Positions 7,055 to 13,677 of a DNA stretch of 31,756 bases are shown in pieces. This stretch comes from CAYZIC01 sp964478335 (GTDB taxonomy: Bacteria > Verrucomicrobiota > Kiritimatiellia > RFP12 > DVOR01). Position numbers and translations under genes: made by a program. Location: assembly GCA_964478335.1 (NCBI GenBank), contig CAYZIC010000023.1, positions 1 through 31,756 on the forward strand. The letters are read 5' to 3'. The first letter of the stretch is position 1; every line of letters begins with the position of its first letter. Below the pieces are notes generated by a model. The model was not told the DNA's origin, searched no databases, and saw only the letters and a list, made by a program, of their open reading frames with translations.

Positions 7055-7681
7055 TTAGTATTCTTCATTGATGCAGGACTGGATGTCGAGGCGAATTGGC
7101 ACGAAGTCTGCATTGTGGTTTGCCTTCGTCGATACGCGGATGTAGTTCTTACCGCGTACCATCTGCAGGGAGTCTTGGAGAATCTTGCGAGCATCTTGCC
7201 AGGGCTTTGCGGGTATCTCGACTGCGAGCAAGTCAATGATGCGGGCATTGGACAATTGGCCAGAGGCCGATACCTTGAACGCCGCATCAATGAGCGGGAG
7301 AATCGCTTGGAGTGATTCGCTCTTGGCCGTGGCCAATTCGCCTCGGATGAAGCTGAGCATCATTTCGCGGGCGGTCATGACACGTGGGTCGGCTTGGATA
7401 TTGTAGGCGACACGCAGCTCAATGCGTGTGAGCCCGTCAAACGATGTGGCGTAGGCAAAGCCCTTGTCGCCACTCTTTTGGCCTTCCGCTTGGCGCAGTT
7501 GTTCGAGTTTACCGAACATCTCACGCGTCTCGGCTTCGCATTTTTCGAGCGCCTTGCGTGCGGTCTCGAATGCCTTGCGGACTCGTTGGACGATTTTGTC
7601 CTGTTCCTTCTTGTATTTCGGCACGTAGGAAATTGGGATTTCACGGCCAAATGTATCGGTCATTGTGGATTCTTTTTTCAT
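7055..7681 (-). CDS. DUF3164 family protein of Mu-like phages
   Basis: 208 residues. It has an N-terminal coiled-coil (EQDKIVQRVRKAFETARKAL), then the family core: SGDKGFAYATSFDGLTRIEL, RVAYNIQADPRVMTAREM, and DAAFKVSASGQLSNARIIDL to the C-terminal W-Q-D-A block and GKNYIRVS. DUF3164 proteins are typical of the early region of Mu-like phages; their biochemical role is not established. The gene follows the MuB-like gene after one small gene, as in relatives. The start at 7681 has an AAAGGAA site; an inner Met at residue 7 is possible. Confidence 0.88.
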   Translation of the reverse strand: MKKESTMTDTFGREIPISYVPKYKKEQDKIVQRVRKAFETARKALEKCEAETREMFGKLEQLRQAEGQKSGDKGFAYATSFDGLTRIELRVAYNIQADPRVMTAREMMLSFIRGELATAKSESLQAILPLIDAAFKVSASGQLSNARIIDLLAVEIPAKPWQDARKILQDSLQMVRGKNYIRVSTKANHNADFVPIRLDIQSCINEEY

Positions 7682-7699
7682 GGTAGATTCCTTTCTGTG

Positions 7700-8041
7700 T
7701 TAGACATTGAGAGGCTCAACGTAGTCCACGTGGTCGCTCGGGAGGCATGAATAGAGGTCAGCCTCCTCGTCGTTGTCGTCCTGGTCGTAGTCCTCGTTAG
7801 GCGCAATGCTGACAAATTTGACGTCCTGACATTGTGGTTGCCATAGCAGGACTTCCATCGGATTGCAGTCCGTGTCACAGACCAGCGTCTCTTGAGGCAG
7901 ATCTTGCAATACTTGGATGAGTTGGCCAACGGTGAAGACCTTATTCTCTTGCCGGCAAGTGTATTGCCCAGAATACATGATCTGGCTGCGAGCCTTCGTA
8001 ATGGCGTTGATTTCTGCGATGGTTAGGTTTGGTGTTTTCAT
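7700..8041 (-). CDS. Small unknown early phage protein
   Basis: 113 residues, starting MKTPNLTIAEINAITKARSQ. The start is chosen because a GAAAGGAAC site lies directly before it; upstream sequence in the same frame belongs to the end of the MuB-like gene. The C-terminal half is strongly acidic (NEDYDQDDNDEEADLYSCL). FTVGQLIQVLQDLPQETLV, then CDTDCNPMEVL, resembles small phage proteins of the 'L..LP.d..v' kind, which lack a known function. Confidence 0.72.
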   Translation of the reverse strand: MKTPNLTIAEINAITKARSQIMYSGQYTCRQENKVFTVGQLIQVLQDLPQETLVCDTDCNPMEVLLWQPQCQDVKFVSIAPNEDYDQDDNDEEADLYSCLPSDHVDYVEPLNV

Positions 8042-8058
8042 GCTTCGGTTCCTTTCGA

Positions 8059-9009
8059 TTAGCGTTTTGCTGAGGTGTGAGTGATGGCGGCGATGACGGC
8101 TTTGATATCCATCTCTCCCTGCGTGGCGGCTTGATTGATAGCGAGAGCGCAATCACGGACGAAAGCGAAGTTGCCTAGGCGGAAGGCCAGGTCAGCAATC
8201 TGCGCAGTTGCCTTGCGGCGGAGGTCTGCGCTTAGCGATGTCGCTGCTTCCAAGTATGTTGCGATGTCCTGCTTGGTGAGGCCGAGCTGCACACGCTCCG
8301 ATAGGCGGTTGGTTGAGATTTGTCGAGCTTCTTGGTAGGCATCGGTTTCGAGACGCGCCCAGAGCGTTGGAATTGCCACGAGGACGACCTCGCCCTTTGT
8401 GCTATTGATCAACGTCTTAACGGTGTTGAGGCATTTTTTGCCTAGGTGGTGAGCCTCGTCGACAATCAAGCAGCGGCGGGAGGCGTTGAGCTCTTGCTTA
8501 ACCCGCTCCATCTTTGCCACGGCAGATTGCGGTTGGTTGTGGATGCCCAGCTTGGAGAGGATTGCGCCGAGGAGGTGGTTTGGCGAGTCGTTCCAAATCT
8601 CCGATGCCTCGATAGGCAAGACGCGCGAGCCGTAGCGTTTGGCGATGATCTCGATTGCGGTTGACTTGCCCATGCCGCTATTTCCTTGCACGATGACGAC
8701 ACGGTTGGTGCCAGTTGCTCGCATTGCGTTCAAGATTGCTTTGCGGATAAGGACGACCGCAGAGAGGCCCTCTATGATTGGCGTCTCTTCTACCGTTGCG
8801 TCGATGTCGGCAATGATCATCGATACGGCCGTGTAGTTGATGAGCTGCTGCTCCACGTCAAGGTCGCCGATGTCGCCACGGAGGATCTTGTTGTATGTCT
8901 TGTCGCTGCCTAAGTCAGGGTATTGGCGGATCATTGCGGCCGTTGATAGGCCTTGCGCAGTTTGGTAGTCCTTAATCTCATGTGCGATTGTTACGAGTTG
9001 ATTATCCAT
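8059..9009 (-). CDS. B: MuB-like AAA+ ATPase, target DNA activator
   Basis: 316 residues. An N-terminal Cro-like helical segment (about 1-50, YQTAQGLSTAAMIRQYP, SDKTYNKILRGDIGD) is followed by the ATPase: Walker A at 108-116 (QGNSGMGKS) and Walker B at 180-188 (CLIVDEAHH). This is the layout of Mu B. Mu B binds target DNA in an ATP-dependent way, delivers it to the transposase and confers target immunity. The gene lies directly behind the transposase gene, as in Mu. The longer open frame reaching 9714 is rejected because it reads antisense-like sequence within the transposase gene; the ATG at 9009 has a GAAAGGAAT site. Confidence 0.93.
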   Translation of the reverse strand: MDNQLVTIAHEIKDYQTAQGLSTAAMIRQYPDLGSDKTYNKILRGDIGDLDVEQQLINYTAVSMIIADIDATVEETPIIEGLSAVVLIRKAILNAMRATGTNRVVIVQGNSGMGKSTAIEIIAKRYGSRVLPIEASEIWNDSPNHLLGAILSKLGIHNQPQSAVAKMERVKQELNASRRCLIVDEAHHLGKKCLNTVKTLINSTKGEVVLVAIPTLWARLETDAYQEARQISTNRLSERVQLGLTKQDIATYLEAATSLSADLRRKATAQIADLAFRLGNFAFVRDCALAINQAATQGEMDIKAVIAAITHTSAKR

Positions 9010-9040
9010 TGTTCTATTCCTTTCGGTTTGTTGAGTTGAC

Positions 9041-10822
9041 TTAGCTGCAGAAGATGCCGAGTGCTTCTTCTTCGGAGCTGAAGTCGATTTTGGTATTGAT
9101 GGCGGGCGCGTCAGGGACGAGCGCAGGCGCTTCTGGACGTGGATTTGTGTCCATGATGCGGATGCCTGTGCCTGTGCGTTTGCCGGTTGTGCCCTTGCGG
9201 GCTTTAACGCCTCTGTCGTCGAATGCAGCAGTCTGCGAGGCGACCGTGGCCATTGATTTGCGTTTGGCGTCCTTGGCCAGCGTGATACGGTTGTCGGTCG
9301 TGATTGCGTATTGGCCAGAGATAAGCTTGATTTGCGGTGCTGGGCTGATGCAGACGGCAGCCTCATCGAGGATCTTGCCAGCCGCTTCGCCACGCCAGGG
9401 CTTGGCGAGCGTGACCATTGCTCCAGCATCGATATCCATCGGGTCAAAAGCCACATTGACTTCTGCTCCGTCGTAGGCGTAGCCGCCCTCGATGACAAAG
9501 GAAAATTGATGGCTGTAGCCGAGAGCAGAGAGCGCAGCGACCTGCACCATGCCTTGACGACGGACCTTGCGGACTTCCCGCACGGGCGCCGCGAAGGAAC
9601 GGATGTCCCGTGGCAAACCGAGCAAGGCGGGCTTGCCGTATGCCTCAGCAGGCACCCATGTGCCGTACGTGCGCGACTCGATACGTTCGGTATTGAGGAA
9701 GTTGATTGCAGCATCCAGCGCAGTCAAGAATTCCTCAAGGCTGGGGAAGATTGTTCTTGGGTCGACGATGCCCTGACGGGCTCTCATCCATTCGCGATTC
9801 TCCGCAGCCATCTCGCCTCTGAAGCGGCCAACTTGACCGCCAGTGGGTAGCGCCACGGACATGGCGGTCCATAAGCGGTTGAAGTATGCCTCGACGAGCT
9901 TTTGGTTTGGGCGACCTTTGGCGGAGATCATCTCAACGCCTGTTGCGTCGAGGTAATCCTTGACGCGCTGCGTTTGCCATGATCCGCCCTCGACGACCAC
10001 TTGCTTAGGCGCACCGCCAGCCAATGACCACGTACGATTAAAGGCCGATACGATATCGGCTGCGCCGTAGCCATCGCTATTGCGCATGACGTAGTGGTAT
10101 CCCACGCACATATCGGTTGCGCAATCGATGCCGAGCAAGAGCTGGAATCGAGCGACACGGCAGCCATGCTTTTGAGCGCATGGATCTGCGGCCGTGCGAT
10201 CCCAGGGGACGACGACGCCGACGTTGACCGAGGCATCATCCCATACCTGACGCTCGCCCGGTTGGAGCAAGAGCCCTGTGGCCGAATTGCGGCGGGATGT
10301 ATTTGGCGCATAGATGCCGTTGTTTTGGCCGTGCTTCTTGTCACGGTACCGTGCGACGACATGCTCAGGTTGCCGAGTGGCACGGACGATAGCAGCGGGC
10401 AAGCTGTGCTTGGAGCTGCGTTCTGCCAGGATAGCGTCACGCGTGGCTTGAGAGAGTGGAGATGTTGGGTCCTTGGCTGCATACCGAGCTGACAATGTCA
10501 CGGAGCCTTGGCTGCGAGACTTGTTGCTCTTGAGGTATGTTTTAGCAAGATACATTTTCTCTTCCTCTGTCAAATTGACGCTTGACGGACGACCGCTTCG
10601 AGGCTTATCTTCTAGCCCGTGGATACCATGCTCATCAAGCTCGCCAACCCAGCGCTTATAGTTCGCGGGTGATATGCCACAAGTCATGCAAGCAACCTTG
10701 ACCGACTGACCGTCGGCGATGAGCTGTCTTGCCTGCTGCGTAAGCTTGGCTTTTGTGATGGCGTCCATTAGTATGAGATCCTCAAAGCAGTTGTCAAAGA
10801 ATTGTTGACAACTGGTCGCCAT
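9041..10822 (-). CDS. A: MuA-like DDE transposase
   Basis: 593 residues. The N-terminal HTH (about 28-75: ARQLIADGQSVKVACMTCGI) is followed by GLEDKPRSGRPS. The RNase H-like core has the first acid at D195/D196 (RQVWDDASVN), the second at E278 (VVVEGGSWQT, where most relatives have D) and the third at E311 (KLVEAYFNRLW), 33 residues later. A beta-barrel-like region and a C-terminal arm (from about 480) follow. It catalyses strand transfer of phage ends and replicative transposition. The start overlaps the ParB-like gene stop as TAATG, and the MuB-like gene follows. The E278 change is odd and may matter for activity. Confidence 0.94.
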   Translation of the reverse strand: MATSCQQFFDNCFEDLILMDAITKAKLTQQARQLIADGQSVKVACMTCGISPANYKRWVGELDEHGIHGLEDKPRSGRPSSVNLTEEEKMYLAKTYLKSNKSRSQGSVTLSARYAAKDPTSPLSQATRDAILAERSSKHSLPAAIVRATRQPEHVVARYRDKKHGQNNGIYAPNTSRRNSATGLLLQPGERQVWDDASVNVGVVVPWDRTAADPCAQKHGCRVARFQLLLGIDCATDMCVGYHYVMRNSDGYGAADIVSAFNRTWSLAGGAPKQVVVEGGSWQTQRVKDYLDATGVEMISAKGRPNQKLVEAYFNRLWTAMSVALPTGGQVGRFRGEMAAENREWMRARQGIVDPRTIFPSLEEFLTALDAAINFLNTERIESRTYGTWVPAEAYGKPALLGLPRDIRSFAAPVREVRKVRRQGMVQVAALSALGYSHQFSFVIEGGYAYDGAEVNVAFDPMDIDAGAMVTLAKPWRGEAAGKILDEAAVCISPAPQIKLISGQYAITTDNRITLAKDAKRKSMATVASQTAAFDDRGVKARKGTTGKRTGTGIRIMDTNPRPEAPALVPDAPAINTKIDFSSEEEALGIFCS

Positions 10823-11667
10823 TATTTGTTGTCCTTGAGTTTGCGGTCGATGCCACGCTTGAGGATGCGCAGGTCGGTTTCAGACCAATTAAGGATGCCT
10901 TCAGAGACGTCTTCGACAAGCGCTTGCGGGCAAGCTTCGAGCGCGTCGGCCATGAGCTGTGAGTATTGGTCAGCAAAGAGTGGGTTGCCCCATTCGACCT
11001 TGGTGTAATTTGCAAAGACGTTGTTGAGCGTTTTTAGGCCAGAGAGCAGCAATACCGAGTAGTTAGCATCGGCTTTGCCCTTGCCGTCCGACTCGATTGC
11101 GCCTTGAGCGCCAGCGAGCGCACGGGCTGGCAATACGCCATTCTCAAGGATGATGTCACAAAATTTTGCCCACTTGGCCGTCTCTTCGCCATCTGGGCAA
11201 AGCTCAACAAAAGCCGCGGAGATGTCGCAGAGCGAAGTCTTGGCAACTACGTATCGTTCTGCCAAGCCACGGAGAGACGAGTCATTGAGCTCGCCCGTCA
11301 AGCGGCAGTGGTTAAATACGATGAGCGCCTTGGCCGACTTGGCTAGGTTGCGTTGGGCAAGAGCCTTGCGGACAACATAAGCAGGCACGTCTGCTGCCTT
11401 GAGCTCGATGTAAGGCAAAAACTTAATGCCGAGGTCACTGGCCACCTGATAGCGGTGAAATCCGTCAATGAGATCACGGTTCCCCTCTGCGTCAGCGGGG
11501 CCGAGTACCAGAGGATTTTCAATGCCGCATTCTTCGATGGATGCGACAAGGTTGGCCATGTCATCCTCACGCAATGGTGGCAACGGGTTGTCTCCTGCGA
11601 TGATACGTTCTGCGGAGATGAGCTTCACATGAGCAAATGAGTCTTGCAAATCTGTTTTTTTAGTCAT
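10822..11667 (-). CDS. ParB/Spo0J-like nuclease-domain protein
   Basis: 281 residues. Residues 30-95 form the ParB N-terminal fold: DDMANLVASIEECGIENPLV, then RDLIDGFHRYQVASDLG. The usual GERR motif reads GFHR here. A helical region follows (residues about 100-170), then a C-terminus of unknown fold. ParB-like proteins in phages act as DNA-binding factors or nucleases/CTPases. Here it lies directly upstream of the transposase and is translationally coupled to it, so a role in transposition, transposase regulation or genome maintenance is plausible. No ParA partner is present. Confidence 0.85.
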   Translation of the reverse strand: MTKKTDLQDSFAHVKLISAERIIAGDNPLPPLREDDMANLVASIEECGIENPLVLGPADAEGNRDLIDGFHRYQVASDLGIKFLPYIELKAADVPAYVVRKALAQRNLAKSAKALIVFNHCRLTGELNDSSLRGLAERYVVAKTSLCDISAAFVELCPDGEETAKWAKFCDIILENGVLPARALAGAQGAIESDGKGKADANYSVLLLSGLKTLNNVFANYTKVEWGNPLFADQYSQLMADALEACPQALVEDVSEGILNWSETDLRILKRGIDRKLKDNK

Positions 11668-11707
11668 TTTTCTTCCTCGTAAGGGTTGCTTTTGTTGATA
11701 AATCTGT

Positions 11708-11737
11708 ACTTATTTGACTGTCCACTGAGTGGACAGT
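11708..11737. repeat. Palindromic 30-bp repeat, copy 1
   Basis: ACTTATTTG, then a perfect 21-bp palindrome (arm ACTGTCCACT, central G) at 11717-11737. Copy 2 at 12685-12714 differs at one base. This copy covers the stop region of the small membrane protein gene and lies upstream of the ParB-like gene. It may be an operator or an RNA hairpin. Confidence 0.85.
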
Positions 11738-11952
11738 AGCGAAAAGGCGACAGCAAGTAGGAATGTTACGAGGCAAACGAGGAGCGTTATGAGGATTAGA
11801 GCTGTGACGATGTCGATTAGTAGGTAAAAGCCCACGATGAGCTTTGCGGTTTTTTCAGAGCGCCCAGCTTCTGTCAGCTGAGCGTAATACTCTTGAGCGC
11901 CACACACGGCGACTGCTGTGAGATAAGCGGGTATGATGAGTAATTTTTTCAT
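11710..11952 (-). CDS. Small membrane protein of the early unit
   Basis: 80 residues: a hydrophobic N-terminus (MKKLLIIPAYLTAVAVCG, signal or anchor), a short polar loop, and a long second hydrophobic stretch (LIVGFYLLIDIVTALILITL and on). Two membrane segments are likely. A GAAAGGAAT site precedes the ATG. The C-terminal codons overlap one copy of the 30-bp palindromic repeat (11708-11737). No family is recognised. Early membrane proteins of phages often act in superinfection exclusion; that is only a possibility here. Confidence 0.7.
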   Translation of the reverse strand: MKKLLIIPAYLTAVAVCGAQEYYAQLTEAGRSEKTAKLIVGFYLLIDIVTALILITLLVCLVTFLLAVAFSLLSTQWTVK

Positions 11953-11984
11953 CTGATGATTCCTTTCGGGTGTTGAGTTTGAGT

Positions 11985-12155
11985 TTAAGCAATGGTTGCG
12001 ATTGGGATACCCATTCGGCGCAATGCCTTTTCGACGCGCTTTGAGCGGCGCTGTCCAGTGCGGATGCGATAAAGCGTAACGCGGGAGATGCCTAAGCTCG
12101 CCGCGAGATCACCCGCATGCTTAAGGGTCTGTGTTTGTGTTAAGTAGGGGTTCAT
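11985..12155 (-). CDS. Small HTH protein in the Ner position
   Basis: 56 residues: MNPYLTQTQTLKHAGDLAAS, then LGISRVTLYRIRTGQRRSKR and a basic tail. Residues 13-40 are a clear helix-turn-helix (AGDLAASLGISRVTLYRIRTG), of Cro/YdaS-like type. It is the first gene of the leftward early unit and faces the repressor gene across the switch region, exactly where Mu carries ner, the negative regulator of early and repressor transcription. Sequence similarity to Ner itself is not claimed. An AGGACAC site lies before the ATG. Confidence 0.8.
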   Translation of the reverse strand: MNPYLTQTQTLKHAGDLAASLGISRVTLYRIRTGQRRSKRVEKALRRMGIPIATIA

Positions 12156-12177
12156 GATGTGTCCTTTTAAAATGTGG

Positions 12178-12206
12178 TTGACAAAAAGTGGTCAATGTGG
12201 TAACTT
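12178..12206 (+). promoter_or_regulatory. Rightward repressor promoter
   Basis: TTGACA (12178-12183), a 17-bp spacer and TAACTT (12201-12206) form a near-consensus sigma-70 promoter reading toward the repressor gene (leader about 82 bases). The -10 box lies inside one copy of the direct repeat GGTAACTTSTTG (12199-12210; second copy 12221-12232, 22 bp apart), a likely operator for a regulator that shuts off the repressor. Confidence 0.8.
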
Positions 12207-12248
12207 CTTGGTGTTTTCAAGGTAACTTGTTGCCTTATTTATGGGTGT

Positions 12249-12277
12249 AACATAGCACAAAGTTTAAGATTTGGCAA
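12249..12277 (-). promoter_or_regulatory. Leftward early promoter with operator repeats
   Basis: On the minus strand TTGCCA (12272-12277), a 17-bp spacer and TATGTT (12249-12254) direct transcription leftward into the early genes, with a leader of about 87 bases. Direct repeats AAAGTTTAAGA at 12259-12269 and 12282-12292, plus AAAGTTTAA at 12303-12311 (spacing 23 and 21 bp), lie in the spacer, just upstream and at the repressor start. They are good candidates for repressor operators. Confidence 0.8.
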
Positions 12278-12294
12278 GCGGAAAGTTTAAGAAC

Positions 12295-12675
12295 ATGGAA
12301 GAAAAGTTTAATTTTAGGCAAAAAAGGCTAAAACTTGGGTTAACTCAGGTAGAATTGGCTAAAGAGCTGTCTGTAACAGCAGAATATTTGTCCATGATCG
12401 AAAACGGCAAGAAAGAGCTCAGCCTTAAACTCAAATCTAAGTTTATGCTTTTATTAAACAAACATAAACAAGATTTTCGCCCCGTTGAAACATTTAATAA
12501 TGTCGAGCTATTGTCCTCCTATTTATCGATGGTACAAGCTCAAGTGTCAGTTGCCTTACATTCTATTAAGGCGGGTGAAGTTGATGTTGCCAGTATGGTT
12601 GACATGGCGAAGACGCAGCTTGACAAGGCGAGTCATTATGCGGATTTGGTGAGCGATAAGGGTTGCATTGATTGA
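12295..12675 (+). CDS. c: Phage repressor-like HTH protein
   Basis: 126 residues. An XRE/Cro-type HTH at residues 8-50 (RQKRLKLGLTQVELAKELSV, TAEYLSMIENGKKELSLKLK) is followed by a helical C-terminus that may oligomerise. The ATG at 12295 is preferred over the upstream TTG at 12271 because the latter lies within the early promoter. It is the first gene of the rightward unit and faces the Ner-position gene, the expected place of the lysogeny repressor. The local sequence is richer in A and T than the rest of the phage. There is no peptidase domain, so it would not be a LexA-like self-cleaving repressor. Confidence 0.85.
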   Translation: MEEKFNFRQKRLKLGLTQVELAKELSVTAEYLSMIENGKKELSLKLKSKFMLLLNKHKQDFRPVETFNNVELLSSYLSMVQAQVSVALHSIKAGEVDVASMVDMAKTQLDKASHYADLVSDKGCID

Positions 12676-12684
12676 TATTGCGTG

Positions 12685-12714
12685 ACTTATTTAACTGTCC
12701 ACTGAGTGGACAGT
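12685..12714. repeat. Palindromic 30-bp repeat, copy 2
   Basis: Near-identical to 11708-11737 (one mismatch), with the 21-bp palindrome at 12694-12714. It lies between the repressor gene and the ribosome site of the WYL-like gene. The two copies bracket the switch region, one on each side. Confidence 0.85.
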
Positions 12715-12730
12715 GGATAAAGGAGGGGCT

Positions 12731-13114
12731 ATGATTGATATTATTGGGGCGCTACTTATTAACTTGCTTATTCCTGGTGAGCTAATAAGTACTGCAGGCG
12801 ATGCAATCAGCTTACATCAGGGGATTGCCTCTCGTCGACTCGTCTCGTTTGACTATCAAGATGGCGTTGGCGATCGTAGTCATCGACTTGTTGAGGGGTA
12901 TGCCCTTGGTCAGAGTCGAGGAGGGCATCTGCTCTATCGCGCCTATACGCTAAGAGGCACAGGTGATGGCGTCGGAGGCTGGCGGCTCTATCGTGTAGAC
13001 CGTATGGCATCAGTTAGACTGAGCGATGCGTGTTATCCAGCGAATCGTGCCTTGTATCGTCGAGGAGACAAGGCAATGGGGGTTATTTTTATTGAAGCGG
13101 ATCAAGGGAGGTAA
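12731..13114 (+). CDS. WYL-domain-like small protein
   Basis: 127 residues. Residues about 28-95 read SRRLVSFDYQDGVGDRSHRL, VEGYALGQSRGGHLLYRAYT and GGWRLYRVDRMASVRLSD. This fits the WYL pattern: an I/F-x-Y strand, an R-x-V-x-P/G-Y strand, the wYL-like LYRAY strand and the RLYRVDRM strand. WYL domains sense nucleotides or nucleic acids and control defence and SOS-type systems; they are usually fused to a HTH, which is absent here. The ATG has an AGGAGGGG site. Co-transcribed with the repressor, it is likely expressed in the lysogen. Confidence 0.7.
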   Translation: MIDIIGALLINLLIPGELISTAGDAISLHQGIASRRLVSFDYQDGVGDRSHRLVEGYALGQSRGGHLLYRAYTLRGTGDGVGGWRLYRVDRMASVRLSDACYPANRALYRRGDKAMGVIFIEADQGR

Positions 13115-13116
13115 TA

Positions 13117-13563
13117 ATGAAGACATTTTGTGACAAATGTGGTAGCCACTACGAGATAGAGGATTGCGATCAGGGCGGTGAATTTGCGTGCCCGAATTGC
13201 GGTGAGCACTTTTTGGCGCGAGCTGTTGGGAGTGCTGCACCTGCTGCGCCCGCTGCACCTGCTGTGCCCGTTGCGCCTGAGAAGAAGAAGATTGTGATCA
13301 AGCGCCGTGGGACATTTAGAGACCCTAATCGGAAGACGGATAAAGCGGATAGCGGCGGTCTTGTCTCCGTGTCGTGGATACTTGGTATTTTGGGCATCCT
13401 GACAAGTCTTTTTGTCACAAATGTGATAGGATTGCCCTTGTCTATTGCAGGTCTAATTACAGCAGGATGCTGCAATAATGGTCCTATTGGCCTCAATGTT
13501 TTGGGCATATTGATCGGCCTCATTCTGCCTATATGCCATGCGCTAAAAGTTTTTAGCTCTTAA
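13117..13563 (+). CDS. Zinc-ribbon membrane protein
   Basis: 148 residues. An N-terminal zinc ribbon (CDKC at 5-8 and CPNC at 25-28, MJ0042-like) is followed by an Ala/Pro-rich linker (about 39-54), a basic patch (EKKKIVIKRRGTFRDP) and two to three membrane segments from about residue 82 (VSWILGILGILTSLFVTNVI, NVLGILIGLILPICHALKVF). It would place a zinc ribbon in the cytoplasm under the membrane. It is the last gene of the repressor unit, two bases after the WYL-like stop. The function is unknown. The pairing of a WYL-like sensor with a membrane protein in a lysogen-expressed unit suggests a conversion or exclusion function; this is inference. Confidence 0.72.
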   Translation: MKTFCDKCGSHYEIEDCDQGGEFACPNCGEHFLARAVGSAAPAAPAAPAVPVAPEKKKIVIKRRGTFRDPNRKTDKADSGGLVSVSWILGILGILTSLFVTNVIGLPLSIAGLITAGCCNNGPIGLNVLGILIGLILPICHALKVFSS

Positions 13564-13600
13564 CCAAAAAAAGCCCAGCCTCTTGCGAGACTGGGCTTTA
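13564..13600. terminator. Bidirectional terminator between convergent units
   Basis: Stem AGCCCAGCCTC (13572-13582), loop TTGC, complement GAGACTGGGCT (13587-13597) with one mismatch, an A-run before and T residues after. It lies directly behind the zinc-ribbon gene and can also stop the leftward late unit. Confidence 0.85.
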
Positions 13601-13646
13601 ACTCAACGTCAGTCGAAAGGAATCGCTGACAACAACACTGTAACAC

Positions 13647-13675
13647 AAGCACTTGCCAAAAAGCAAGTGCTTTTT
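13647..13675. terminator. Second hairpin terminator
   Basis: AGCACTTGC (13648-13656), loop CAAAAA, complement GCAAGTGCT (13663-13671), then T residues. It lies immediately beyond the portal gene stop, adding a second barrier between the convergent repressor and late units. Confidence 0.75.
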
Positions 13676-13677
13676 GC

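Noticed and set aside
9010..9714. N-terminal extension of the MuB-like gene to 9714
   Set aside because: Overlaps the transposase gene in another frame with serine/arginine-rich shadow sequence; a good start with ribosome site exists at 9009.
10094..10492. Plus-strand frames opposite the transposase and opposite other large genes (for example 14938-15690, 18294-18725)
   Set aside because: Antisense shadows of well-supported genes, with no ribosome sites and no family features.
12271..12294. TTG start of the repressor at 12271
   Set aside because: Falls on the -35 box of the early promoter; the ATG at 12295 begins the conserved part.
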